Assembly: GCA_020025885.1 (NCBI GenBank)
Contig: JAHHRJ010000006.1
Span: 1-64,000 of the forward strand
Reading direction: 5' to 3'
DNA: 64,000 bases
Origin: Butyricicoccus sp.
GTDB taxonomy: Bacteria; Bacillota; Clostridia; Oscillospirales; Butyricicoccaceae
Shown: positions 23,472 through 34,200 of the stretch, piece by piece
Layout: each line of letters starts with the position of its first letter
How positions within the stretch are numbered: position 1 is the first letter of the stretch
The notes under the pieces: model-generated
Seen by the model: only the letters and a program-made list of their open reading frames with translations
Database searches by the model: none
What the model was told of the DNA's origin: nothing
Position numbers and translations under genes: made by a program

Positions 23472-26400
23472 TTAAGAAATTGTACCCTCTGTAACATCTG
23501 TCTTGTCCTTAAAAGTCTGTAATCCTTTCAGCTCAACTTTAACCTTCTTCTTACTAGAAAGATCCTCCTCAACTGTCAGTTTTACAGTCTTGCTCTCTGC
23601 ATTAGCCGCACTGAAAGCTATTGGAGTATTAGCAGTGTCACGACCTACCCAAACTGTTTTGTCCTTGTTTGGCAAGGCATTCAGTTCTTCTGCCAAACGT
23701 TTAGCCTGCTTGTCAGAAGCCAGACCCCTAATAATAACTTTCTTGTACGCCTTCTTACCCTCTACTGTAATGCCACTCAAAGTAGCCTGGCCAACTGTTA
23801 CGCTAAAAGTCTTCTTGAACTCAGTTCCAGGTACACCAACAGTAAACTCTGCTGTGCCAGCCTTTTGCGGAATAGTCTCCTTGTCAACAGAAACAGTATG
23901 AGCATCTCCATCAACGGTAACCTTAACATTCAGGTCTGAGTCGATTACTTCAGTAACAGCGCCATCAGAGATTGTTGTACCAGCACTAATTACAACATCC
24001 TTTGCCTCATAGCCACCAACAGCAAAGGTCATACGATCGGAACTAGCCGGAGCCGTAAATGCTGTAAGATTCAGTTCTTTCTGCTCTAACTCAAAACTAG
24101 CTACCTTTATAGTTGCAACATTGTTGCCATTAACAGCGATAAAGTAGTCGCCAGCTGGAACCTTAGTGCCAGCAACCTTGTTGGTGATCATGTACACGCC
24201 CTTTGCATTACCCTCTACAGTAACAGTCTGATGTGGAAATCCATTATCACCCAAGATGCTAACATTTTCAAGCTTATCTGCCAGCGGCTTGCCATCCTTA
24301 GTCAGCTTGAAGTAAATTTCATTTGCAGGAGAAGCTCCACCTGTGAGTTCAGTGCCAAACTTATCTACTACCTGTACGCCATCAGCTACAACAACTGGAG
24401 CCTCTGGAGCAGCCTGAGTAACTACTTCATCAGTGATCAGACCATTTGTGTTGCCTTCTGGCAGCTGTACCTTATCATCAGCTGTAATACCAACCTGAAT
24501 CTTAGAACCAATTACAATAGGATTCTCCAGAGTTACAGTGTAAACAGTAGCAGTCTTCTTTACTACGCTTTCCACTCCTACTGGCTTACCATCAACATAA
24601 ACTGTCACATTACCCTTCTTCAGGTCTGCAGTAATATTACGTGTAACTGTAGTCAGCAGAATATCGAAGGACTTACCATCCTTGTTGATCAGTGCTGTTG
24701 TGCTAGCACCATTAGTTGCATCTGCAAATTCAACCTTGTTAATCTTCAGAGGATCTACATCTGTGGTATTAGCAACTACAAACTGGTAAACACCAGCCAT
24801 CAGATTTCTGTCCTTATCCAACAGGCGTACAAAATAAGTACCACTCGGAGTCTCAGTCTTAACTGTGATGGTCTTTGTAGTCTGATCAATTGTAAAGAGA
24901 TCAGAAACGTTATTGCCCTTCTCGTTAAATACTGCAATTGTAGTCAGAGCTGGAACGGTATCACCATTCATCATGCTTGGAGTAACAGAGAATTTCTCAG
25001 TTGCATTATAGCTTGACTTCGGATTGCTATTTGTGAACTGAACAACACCTGCTGCATCCTTTTCCTTCATATTCTTGAAGGAGTAAACAGCTACCAGATC
25101 GTCATCGCTATTGAATGCAAGGTCGGAAATCTCATAAAGATTCTTTGTAGTCTTGTAGTCCGGCTCAGATGCATCAACATCAAGCTTCTCAATAACCTTA
25201 ATATCACTCTGCTTCAGATTATCAAAACCAGCATTTACGCTCAGCTGAGTGCCATCATACTTCTTGTCATGACGAGACGGTCTCTCGGTGATCTGATAGA
25301 ACTTCGCCTCATCTGCATAACTAGCGCTATCTGCAGCCAGACGACCAACAGTGTACAGTTCTTCATCAGATGCAAAGTACTGTGTTCTGTTCTTGTCAGC
25401 GGCATTGTTATTATTCAAACCATATTTCAGGTTCTTTTCATTTCTGCTCAGAACCAGATTACGAGATACATGGTAGTAATGACCAGTCATCAGGTTCTTA
25501 TTGGTAGCGTCATCATCCAAGAATACAACCTTAGTCAGCTTACCATCCGCATCGGTAGTAACCTCTGCGTACTGACCGCCACGGTTAACGATCTCAGACA
25601 GTCTCTCACCATCGAATACACCGTTAACATAATTTTTGGTTCCAGCCTTAGTTGTAACAGTACTCTTAGCGGTAATATTTGTATCTACGCCGGAAACATC
25701 ATGATCTTCGTTACCGTCGAATACCTTAACGATATCGCTGAAGTCCTGCTTGTCAACAGAAGACAGAGTGGTCAGCTCACCATTGTATGCAACCTCAGCC
25801 TCGATTGTACCGCCATTGCGTTCAGAAATGTTGGTAACCAGAGCCAGCTTGGTCTGACCAGCAGAGAACTTGTTGAAGTTGTTCACGCCCAGAATTGCAG
25901 CAGTTGCTTCATAGTTCTTGTTAAGATTTACAGCAAACTGGTTGTTATTCTTGCGGCTGTCTCCCAACCAAGTATTTCTCTGAGGGGCATTTTCCAGCAG
26001 GGCTTCATTCTTTGTAACAGCCTTACCACCAATATCCGGGATATCCTTCTGCTTAGTTGCCAGTACATCGTTGCTATCAACTTCCAAGTTTTCATAGCCA
26101 AGGAAACCTGTAGTAGCATCAGCATCAGTATCAATCTTAATGTAGTTATTCTTAACTGCGAAGATTACATTTGCATCTTCCAGAGAAGCAACATACTTAC
26201 CAGCATTGTCAATCAGGCGATCTGCATCAGCCTTGTACTCATAGCCTTCCTTCGTAGAAGCAGCCTTTGCATCCTCAGAAGCGAACACTGCCTGCATCTT
26301 GGTGATCACGCCGTCTGCATCCGTCCAGTACTTGAAGACATTACCAACAACGTCCTGCTCATGGAACTTGCGATCCTTGTAAGTATTCTCGGTAACAGGG

Positions 26401-28403
26401 CCACCAGGAACAGGAGCAGAAAAAGTAGTGGTCATGGTCTTGCCATCCTTATCCAGGAGGCGCAGATCACTTGCAACCTTAACATCCTTATGAACCTTGT
26501 TCTCTGCATCAACAAAGTCGATAACAGCCAGATCACGCTTACCAGTCTGATTCTTACCACCTTCGGTATCAAGAACCATCATGTAGTTAGAAGACTCAGT
26601 AGCGTAGTCAGAGTAAACGATGAAGCCGTTACGGTTCTGGTACAGAGCAAACTCAGTGCCCAGCTCCTCGCCGTTGAAGCCCTTGTACTTCTCTGGGTTC
26701 TTCGGAACGATAACGTCGCCGTACTGTGCATTCTGTGCAACCTTAACTTCCTTGTCGCCAAAGGTCATCGTCAGACCATCCTTGGTACCAACCTTCTCAA
26801 GCTTCTGGTTGTCAGCGTCAACAGTCTTAACAGTTGCTGTGATCAGCTGAGCCTTGCCCTCGTAAGTAACCTTGTAGGTAACCTCTACAATGTCGCCTTC
26901 CTTCAGACCTTCCGGAACTTCATACTTGATCTTGATGTCCTTGCCAGCTTCGTTCTTGCCGAGCTTCTCGTTCTCATCAAGCTTCCAGGTCTCAGTCTTG
27001 CTATCCATGTCAGACATCAGGTTGCTACCCTTCATGGAAGTCACGTTTACACGCTTAGAAGTAGCGGACTCTACCTTATAATAGCGAGCCTCATCAACAA
27101 CGATCCAGTCGATGTCGCCGTCGGAATCCCAGTCCATGAGCTTAAACTGCATGCCGTTACGAACATTCAGTGCCTTCTCAACGTCCTTGGCTTTCTCAAT
27201 CTTAACAGTGTTGAGCTCCTTGCCTGCAAAAGTTACAACTTCTGCAACCTCATCAGAGTGCTTAACAACCTTTGCATTGTCAGCTACAGAATCCAGCTTC
27301 AGAGAAGTCTCGCCCATCTCAATTGTGCCGTTGTCGTCCTTCTTGTCAGCCATAGAGGAGTTGTAGTCGTACTTGGTCTGACCAGCTACAGTCTTAATAG
27401 CCTTGATGGTCCAGTCCTTGGAGTAAACGAACTTGTCGCCGTCCTTCTCCCAAGTTGGCTCGTTGTGCTTGCCAGCGCCCCACAGCTCAACCTTGTAGCC
27501 CTTCAGCGCGTCAGCATCGCCAGCATACTTAAACTTGTATGCCTTGTACATGTGCTTCTTGTCTTCAGCCTTGTACAGGTCGGTGCTTTCATCGTCAATC
27601 GGGTAAGCCAGAAGAGCATCCTCTTCGTCCTTTGCCTCACCGATGATAACCCAAGTATGTGCCTTGCAGTTGCTCAGCTTAACATTCTCGTCATCCTTAT
27701 CCTTCTTGTTCCAAGTGCCAATTGCAGCACGGTTCAGACCCCAAACGGACTCAGCCAGAGTCGGGTACTTCTCAACAGAAGTGCCGTGAGTGGTGTTCAG
27801 AATCTTTGCACCACGTGCGTAATCAGCGAACAGTGCATTGTAGATCACCTGAGCGTCCTCGCCGCGGAGTGCGTCGGTGTCTGGAATCATGTTAACATTT
27901 TCCAGCAGACCGATTGCACGAGCGGAAGACATGTAAGAGAACGGGAAGTCCTTCTTCATGTCTGGAGTTTCGTAGCCCAGTGCACGAACCAGCATGGTAA
28001 CGAATTCCTTGTCCTTAATCGGGCGGTTCGGCTCGAAGCGAGTACCAGCAGCGTCAACACCGATTGCAACGCCGTTTACTACACAGTAGCCGATTGCAGA
28101 ATCCTGCCAGGAACCCTTTACAACATCCTTAAAGTGATGTGCGCCGCCGAAACCAGCAGCATTCGGGTCACCAGTCATCAGACGTGCGATCAGGGCGCAA
28201 GCCTCTGCACGGGTGATGGTGTCCTTCGGAGCATATTTGTTCTCGCCCTTACCCTGGATAATGCCCAGGTCAGACAGCATGGTGATAGCTTCAGAGTGTT
28301 CAGAGCCTGCTGCGACATCATCATACACCTTTGCACTTGCGAACATGGTGAATGTGCAAGCGAAAGCCAGTACCATAGCAAGAACCTTCTTAAGATTCTT
28401 CAT
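23472..28403 (-). CDS. Giant SLH-domain surface (S-layer-like) protein 1
   Basis: 1643 residues. A signal peptide (VLAMVLAFACTFTMFASA) is followed by three SLH domains (about residues 25-210: VYDDVAAGSEHSEAITMLSDLG...ITRAEACALIARL, FKDVVKGSWQDSAIGYCV..., ...GLLENVNMIPDTDALRGEDAQ). SLH domains bind pyruvylated secondary wall polymer. The rest is a long Lys/Asp-rich, Thr-rich region of repeated beta modules, probably an S-layer or fibre. I chose the ATG at 28403 (AAAGGAGGAAATATTCCT upstream); the longer frame has no such site. Promoter at 28461-28489. The first 646 bases of coding sequence and the leader are identical to gene 3 of the locus (31206-36359). Confidence 0.93.
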   Translation of the reverse strand: MKNLKKVLAMVLAFACTFTMFASAKVYDDVAAGSEHSEAITMLSDLGIIQGKGENKYAPKDTITRAEACALIARLMTGDPNAAGFGGAHHFKDVVKGSWQDSAIGYCVVNGVAIGVDAAGTRFEPNRPIKDKEFVTMLVRALGYETPDMKKDFPFSYMSSARAIGLLENVNMIPDTDALRGEDAQVIYNALFADYARGAKILNTTHGTSVEKYPTLAESVWGLNRAAIGTWNKKDKDDENVKLSNCKAHTWVIIGEAKDEEDALLAYPIDDESTDLYKAEDKKHMYKAYKFKYAGDADALKGYKVELWGAGKHNEPTWEKDGDKFVYSKDWTIKAIKTVAGQTKYDYNSSMADKKDDNGTIEMGETSLKLDSVADNAKVVKHSDEVAEVVTFAGKELNTVKIEKAKDVEKALNVRNGMQFKLMDWDSDGDIDWIVVDEARYYKVESATSKRVNVTSMKGSNLMSDMDSKTETWKLDENEKLGKNEAGKDIKIKYEVPEGLKEGDIVEVTYKVTYEGKAQLITATVKTVDADNQKLEKVGTKDGLTMTFGDKEVKVAQNAQYGDVIVPKNPEKYKGFNGEELGTEFALYQNRNGFIVYSDYATESSNYMMVLDTEGGKNQTGKRDLAVIDFVDAENKVHKDVKVASDLRLLDKDGKTMTTTFSAPVPGGPVTENTYKDRKFHEQDVVGNVFKYWTDADGVITKMQAVFASEDAKAASTKEGYEYKADADRLIDNAGKYVASLEDANVIFAVKNNYIKIDTDADATTGFLGYENLEVDSNDVLATKQKDIPDIGGKAVTKNEALLENAPQRNTWLGDSRKNNNQFAVNLNKNYEATAAILGVNNFNKFSAGQTKLALVTNISERNGGTIEAEVAYNGELTTLSSVDKQDFSDIVKVFDGNEDHDVSGVDTNITAKSTVTTKAGTKNYVNGVFDGERLSEIVNRGGQYAEVTTDADGKLTKVVFLDDDATNKNLMTGHYYHVSRNLVLSRNEKNLKYGLNNNNAADKNRTQYFASDEELYTVGRLAADSASYADEAKFYQITERPSRHDKKYDGTQLSVNAGFDNLKQSDIKVIEKLDVDASEPDYKTTKNLYEISDLAFNSDDDLVAVYSFKNMKEKDAAGVVQFTNSNPKSSYNATEKFSVTPSMMNGDTVPALTTIAVFNEKGNNVSDLFTIDQTTKTITVKTETPSGTYFVRLLDKDRNLMAGVYQFVVANTTDVDPLKINKVEFADATNGASTTALINKDGKSFDILLTTVTRNITADLKKGNVTVYVDGKPVGVESVVKKTATVYTVTLENPIVIGSKIQVGITADDKVQLPEGNTNGLITDEVVTQAAPEAPVVVADGVQVVDKFGTELTGGASPANEIYFKLTKDGKPLADKLENVSILGDNGFPHQTVTVEGNAKGVYMITNKVAGTKVPAGDYFIAVNGNNVATIKVASFELEQKELNLTAFTAPASSDRMTFAVGGYEAKDVVISAGTTISDGAVTEVIDSDLNVKVTVDGDAHTVSVDKETIPQKAGTAEFTVGVPGTEFKKTFSVTVGQATLSGITVEGKKAYKKVIIRGLASDKQAKRLAEELNALPNKDKTVWVGRDTANTPIAFSAANAESKTVKLTVEEDLSSKKKVKVELKGLQTFKDKTDVTEGTIS

Positions 28404-28466
28404 AGGAATATTTCCTCCTTTTATTCTTGCGGGGTCTCCCCCCACCTTGTGTATGCTCCTATGATA
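27760..28466 (-). repeat. 707-bp block identical to 35716-36422 (SLH gene 1 copy)
   Basis: Line-by-line reading shows no mismatch between 27760-28466 and 35716-36422. The block runs from the -10 element (TATCAT) through the leader, signal peptide and three SLH domains. Outside it the -35 regions differ, and the coding part becomes only similar. Confidence 0.93.
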
Positions 28467-28489
28467 CCAGTCACGAAATACAAAGTCAA
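28461..28489 (-). promoter_or_regulatory. Promoter of SLH protein gene 1
   Basis: Minus strand: TTGACT (28489-28484), 17 bases, TATCAT (28466-28461). The 57-base leader carries the AAAGGAGG site. Confidence 0.8.
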
Positions 28490-28638
28490 TGTGACACACC
28501 GACACGTAACATAAGTGTAATATTACATAAGTTTCGTGACAACAAAACGTAAAAAGCATGCCCCATGATTACACAGAGCGTTCAGATTACACAAATCAGA
28601 GCAGGATATCCGGCATCCAACAGAGGAAAATATACAAG

Positions 28639-28662
28639 AAGCTCCGGCGTGTGCCGGAGCTT
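28639..28662 (-). terminator. Terminator of the WG/SLH protein gene
   Basis: AAGCTCCGGC and GCCGGAGCTT form a perfect 10-bp stem with a 4-base loop, 15 bases after the stop at 28678. The T-rich tail on the minus strand is interrupted. Confidence 0.75.
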
Positions 28663-28677
28663 GTAACAGGTTCTGTT

Positions 28678-30960
28678 TCACTTTTTCACGAGGTCGAGCA
28701 GGATTTTGGCAAATTCCGCGCGTGTGAATGGATCGGCTGGGCGCAGCCCCTTTCCGTCGCCCTGCACCAGATGTGCATAGACGCAGATGGCAGCGGCGCG
28801 CCGACGATCTTCTGGGACTTCATTGAAATCAGGGAAACGCGCGAGGTGCTGAACGACTTGGGTGGAGCTCATGTCGCCGTCTGCGCGTTTCTGATAGACG
28901 AGCACATTTGCAACGAGCTGCATGGCATCGGCGCGGCTCATCACGCTTTCGGGATTGAACCAATAGGGATCGAAGCCCTTCAGCAGACCGGCTTCAAAGA
29001 GTGCGCCAACCTCTTTTGCGTACCATTTATCGGGTGCAATGCCGGGCATGGTGCCGTCTGGTAGATCGAGACTTCTTGCGAGTGCAGCCGCGACCTCGCT
29101 GGCACGGATAAAGGCATCTGGACGGAATCCAGTCTCATCGCCGTTCATGAGTCCGCGCCGTCCAACCTCTGTCACAAATGGGAATCCCCAATGGGCGTAT
29201 GGCACATCGGGATAGATGGTTCCGGCAAAGCCAGTCAGGGCGCGATAACATGCCCCATCAAAGTTGATCGCCTCTCCGAGCTGATCGAAGGTGAGGTGCA
29301 GGCTTTCACTGTAAGGCTGTGCGGTACTGGTCGCGGCATGCCGCAAAAAGAAGGTCACACCGTCTTTGTCCATGCGCGGCGAGCTGTAATAGGATGCATT
29401 CGGGAGCAGCGCCATGGTGACCGCAAACATCTTGTCATTAAAGAGATCTTTTTCCGCGGTGTATCGCGCCCCGGTTTTGAGATCGATGCCGATGGAGGTA
29501 TCCCAAAGGCTTGCCGACTGCCCTGCACTGCTCATGCCATTCGCCCAGACGACCAGCACCTGATTTTCGACGGATAACCCATAGGTGGCAGTGAGCGCAC
29601 TGCGGCTGGTCTCCCCACGCGGACCTGTGGTGAAGAAGTCACGGATCGTATTGTTGATGCGGGTTTGCAGGGCTTCGTCTTTCATCCCGGACAGCATGGG
29701 GTATTCGATATACCAGCCGTATTCGGTGCCGTCCTCTTTCATGCCGAGATATTTCTCATAGACCTCGGTGGTGACTTTGATGCCGCCAGGCAGCTTGTAC
29801 TCGCGCACATTTTCATAGAGCATTTTGCCGTTGTAAATGTTCATGTACTGCGTTTTGCCATTACGCTGAACGCGCACGACGGTTGATGCGACGATCTCAG
29901 GGTTTTCAATGCCGGAGACGGTTTTTTTAAGTCCGCCCGATGCATTGAAAAAGATCAAATCGCCTGTGAGCGTACCATGCCAGGAAATGCCATAGCGGAA
30001 GGTTTCAAAGCCGCCGGCATAGACTTCTGTGCGATAAACGATCTTGCCATTTTCATCCATGACCGACGCGCCCGCGTCCACGCCGCGCACGGCATAAAGA
30101 CCGCTGCCAAGATAGCTCATATACGGATAGGTCGGCGCAACAGCTTCCTGTCCCTTTTCATCCAAAAGCCCCCATTTGGTATCCACACGCATCATAGCAC
30201 GTGCACCCTCAAAGGGCAGAATTTCATCATAAGAGTAGCTTGCAAGGAAGCGTTTTTCCCCAAGGGAATAGAGGGCGTATTTCCCTTGACGGCTCTTGAG
30301 GATGATCACATCATCCTGATAAATTTTGAGGTAGGCGGGATCAGCTCCGGGGGGCAGCGCGATCACTTCCCTGCCGTCTCTGCCAATGAGGTGGCAGTTG
30401 CCCTGCAAATCACGCACCAAGGCACGCCCAGCGCAGAACTGTGCGGCTTCGAGGTAGACAGGCGCGATCACAGAAGCACCTTCCAGATCGACATATCCAT
30501 AACGCGTCTGCTCGCCCTTGCCGACCTTGACGCAAACGCGCTCATCCATCGGGAAGCCCACCGCGCCCATGAACTCACCCACGCGGCTGCCTGAGGCGGT
30601 AAAGTAAACGGTGCGGTCGGCATAGCGGAATGCCACTATGCTGTTTTCGTACTCCACCGACTGCGGCGCACGCTGCCAGCCGGTGATATTTTCACCCTTG
30701 TCGTTTATAAGGGCGGCTTCCCCCTGCGCGTTGTAGACCGCCGCCACACCTGAGATATCAAACGGCTCTGCGGCAGTATATGCGCAGTCAATGACGATCT
30801 TTCCTCTCTCGTTCATATATCCCCAGCGCTCCACGCCGTCCATTCCGGTCTTGGGCACAGCGAACAGGGAGCCTGCTGGCATAGCCGCGAGTGCTGTTCC
30901 GGCGCAGAGTACACAAAGCGCACAGAGACACACCACCACGCGGCTCAGTCTGTGGAACAT
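28678..30960 (-). CDS. WG-repeat, DUF3298-like and C-terminal SLH surface protein
   Basis: 760 residues. A signal peptide (VVVCLCALCVLCAGTALAA) is followed by an N-terminal WG-type beta-propeller region (about 25-400: RWGYMNERGKIVIDCAYTAA..., RYGYVDLEGASVIAPVY..., KWGLLDEKGQEAVAPTY...). A DUF4163/DUF3298-like domain follows (about 440-590: EYPMLSGMKDEALQTRINNTIRDFF...LYLTFDQLGEAI-type). Then come three C-terminal SLH domains (YPDVPYAHWGFPFVTEVGRRGLM, IAPDKWYAKEVGALFEAGLL, ...RAAAICVYAHLV). SLH at the C-terminus, unlike its N-terminal neighbours. The start at 30960 is fixed by GGAGGTG. It lies between the twin SLH genes. Confidence 0.9.
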   Translation of the reverse strand: MFHRLSRVVVCLCALCVLCAGTALAAMPAGSLFAVPKTGMDGVERWGYMNERGKIVIDCAYTAAEPFDISGVAAVYNAQGEAALINDKGENITGWQRAPQSVEYENSIVAFRYADRTVYFTASGSRVGEFMGAVGFPMDERVCVKVGKGEQTRYGYVDLEGASVIAPVYLEAAQFCAGRALVRDLQGNCHLIGRDGREVIALPPGADPAYLKIYQDDVIILKSRQGKYALYSLGEKRFLASYSYDEILPFEGARAMMRVDTKWGLLDEKGQEAVAPTYPYMSYLGSGLYAVRGVDAGASVMDENGKIVYRTEVYAGGFETFRYGISWHGTLTGDLIFFNASGGLKKTVSGIENPEIVASTVVRVQRNGKTQYMNIYNGKMLYENVREYKLPGGIKVTTEVYEKYLGMKEDGTEYGWYIEYPMLSGMKDEALQTRINNTIRDFFTTGPRGETSRSALTATYGLSVENQVLVVWANGMSSAGQSASLWDTSIGIDLKTGARYTAEKDLFNDKMFAVTMALLPNASYYSSPRMDKDGVTFFLRHAATSTAQPYSESLHLTFDQLGEAINFDGACYRALTGFAGTIYPDVPYAHWGFPFVTEVGRRGLMNGDETGFRPDAFIRASEVAAALARSLDLPDGTMPGIAPDKWYAKEVGALFEAGLLKGFDPYWFNPESVMSRADAMQLVANVLVYQKRADGDMSSTQVVQHLARFPDFNEVPEDRRRAAAICVYAHLVQGDGKGLRPADPFTRAEFAKILLDLVKK

Positions 30961-31129
30961 AAAAAAACACCTCCGATGAAGGATAAAATACTTTGCTTCC
31001 CTTAGTATACCCTCACCCCCTGCCTCATACAAGACAAACCGGAAAAATGAAACAAACTTGTAAAGGAACGTCAGTTTTTCTTACATAAATTGGTAATTTT
31101 GGACAAGCTGCGCAAAAATTGCGGAATGC

Positions 31130-31160
31130 AAAAAGGAACGCCCCATAAAGGGGCGTCCCA
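31130..31160 (-). terminator. Terminator of SLH protein gene 2
   Basis: GGGACGCCCC and GGGGCGTTCC form a stem around TTTATG on the minus strand, followed by T5. Confidence 0.87.
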
Positions 31161-31205
31161 ATTTGCAGCCTAAAATATGAACTTTAGGTTGGAATCACAG
31201 AGTGA

Positions 31206-34200
31206 TTATAGAGCAGGAGTAATCCCCTTGCTAACAGCTTCATGTGCATTATAAAGCTTAGAGCCCAAGAACTTAATTGATACAAACTTATCAGTTGAAC
31301 TGCTATAGTTGGTTAGAGTAAGTGTCAAAATACCCTGATCCGTGTCCAGAACATCAAGCGCAGTAACTGCATTGCCTGATGTAATCTCTGTAGCACTTTG
31401 TCCAGTCTTTCCTTCAAAAGCAGTAGTCAAGCTAGCATTCACTTCCTGCTTCAGTGCCTTAGCTTCGTTAAGAGTCAGACCCAGATCAAACTTTACAACA
31501 ACCTTGTTCTTATTGCTATTTGTTGTTGCCTCTGTAATCTCAGCCTTTACTACAGTAGCCTTTTCAATAACCATAGCAGCAGTACTACCATCTACTGTCA
31601 GCGGATATGTCTTATCCGAATCTTCATACTTTACAGTCTGATCAATCTGCAGAGAACCAGAACTCACAGCATCATGATATGTGACGCCTTCTGCTGGAAT
31701 ATTCAATGTCAGAGTAAACTCCGCCTTATTACTAGCTCCCTGCTCTACGCTGGTAACAGTAACCACACCAGTATTAACCTGAGTAAACGCAGAGCTAGCA
31801 CCCATCTGAATCTTCCAGTTTTCAGCCTTCTTCAGCTTCTCCGCAACATACTGAGACGGTTCTGCCTTCAGAGTCAGCTTGATAGTGTTTCCACTCAATG
31901 TATACAAACCATTAGAAGCTGTAGCTGCTGGATTCTTTGCTGTGATTGCAGATGCAGCGGCAGAAAGAAGATCACCATCAGTTAGTCGAATTTCTAACTT
32001 CTGGCTATTCTGGATTGCATTCAGCAGAGCTGCATCAACATACAGTGCAGGTGTTCCCTTTGCGTTGCGCTTTACATGAATCTGCTTGATCTGCTCAGCA
32101 TTAAGAGATATGCCGTTAATGGTGCTCTTTCCTTCGAATACTGTAATTTCATCCAGATTAACATTTGTCAATTCCAGAGTAGCAACTTCAACTTCACCAG
32201 CAGTTACACTTCCAAGCTCATAGCCCATACCATTCAGGAATTCTCTATGTGTAGTTACCTTGATTGCACTAACAACACCCACATTATCAAACTTTTCTTC
32301 GTATGCGCCAACACGAACAACTACATTCTTCTGATCAACGAATGTACCAGCCTTAGGTGTCAAAGTCCATTCATTATTGGTTGCATTGGTCAAGGTAGCA
32401 GTAACTTCTACTGGATTACTATTGATTGTAACAGTAAAGTCTGTTGCCTGCAGATTGGAAATTGGACTGCCATTCTGATCCTTAGGAGTAACAACCAAAT
32501 TATCACCAACAACCTTAACAGCTACATTCTTAACATTCTTGGAAACCTCAGAACCAGCGTCCGGAATTTCTGGAGTAACCTCTGGATCCTTCACATCGCC
32601 GCCACCAAGTTCTGGCTTGCTGTCTATAGCCGGCTTTACATCACTTGGAATATTCACATTGTTATTGCTACCAGCTGAAACAACAGATACTGTAACCTTA
32701 CGATTCTCGTTAATATTGAGAGGCTTATCAGTGTCATCAACAATGGTCAATTCATAGTATCCTGGCTTGTTCTTAGCATCGATTTCTCTTACATCGCCAA
32801 CCTTTGGAGTTTTTCCCTCACCATCAAATTGAACAGTGAAGTTCTCCTTAGTCAGACCAGTAACGCCCTCAGTCTTTAGCCTTGCCGCTCCAGCACCAAC
32901 AGGCTGCATCTTTGCACCAACTATCTTGTCAGTAGCTTCACCCTCAACATAAACAACAAACTTGTTATCGCTACCCTGCAGAGTCTTCAGCTCATTAGAT
33001 GTTGTTCCATCAGCTCTTGCGAACTGAACGCCAGTTACCTTGAATTTCTTCTCCGGAACTACTGGCTTCGGCATTGTCATATCCTCGCCCATGTACTTAC
33101 CGTACGCATAAACTGCAACGATATCACCTTCGCCGTTCTTGTCGATCTTAGAAGCAACATCAGCTACATTGTAGAGGTCATTTGCCTTGTTATCGTTACG
33201 GATTTCAGATTTCTGAACATCAGAAGCCTCACCAACCTTAACAGTTGGGTTGCCATCGAAACCGTTCAGAATGGACATTGCCTTGCTTGCGTATTCGCTG
33301 GACTTCATGCCATTGATCGTCGGTCTGCCGTCAATGGTGTAGTAAGTAACATCGCCTGCCAAATCAGATACCTTCTGAATATTCTTGCTATCCAGAGTGT
33401 ACAGGTTCTCGTCGCTTGTAAACTGAACTCTATCCTTAACAGTTGACAGCCACTTGCCTTCCTTGACATCTGCAATAACCTTACGGGATACCTGATAGTA
33501 ACGACCAGCAACAACGTTTCCAGCATTCACTGCACCGTCAGCAGCATCTTCACTGTTCTTGTCATCCATGAACAGTACACCAGTCAGCTTGCCATCTGCA
33601 TTGGTGGTGATTTCTGCATAAGCTGCATTCTTGTTGAGGTAATCCTTGAGGTTCTGTCCTTTTGCAAGACCATTCTTGATGGTTTCATTGCGGCTTGCCA
33701 GAGAGTAGGACTTCTTGTTTGCATACTCATATACAGATACAACGTCCTCGAACTTGGTCTTTTCAGCAGAGGACAGAGTCTCTACCTTGCCGTTTGTTGC
33801 AACTTCGATGGATACAACATCACCCTTGCCGAAGGATACATCAGTTACCAGACCAATCTTTGTCGCACCAGCGTTGAACTTGTTAAAGCTGTCAACACCC
33901 AGAATTGCGCCATCAATATCCTTGTTGCTCTGAGTTTTATAAGCAATAAACTTATTCGAAGACACTAGCCATGATTTTCCTGCTGCAACCTGACCATCCA
34001 AGATAGCGGCATTGGTATCGCCTGTGCTACCGACACCTGCAATGTCAGGAATATCTTGCTGCTTTACAGCCAAAACATCATCTTCATCAACCTTCAGGTC
34101 ATTGAAATCAGCACCAGTATGCTGAATATAACCGTTAGCATTAGTATGCGGTTTTACAGCAAAAATAACCTTTGCATCCTTTAATGCATAAGATTCTTTA

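Noticed and set aside
25269..28514. 1081-codon open frame antisense to SLH gene 1 (and a 351/358-codon pair antisense to SLH gene 2)
   Set aside because: It mirrors the strongly biased codon use of the SLH genes, which avoid codons that give stops on the other strand. It has no ribosome-binding site, low-complexity hydrophobic product, and overlaps a clear gene.
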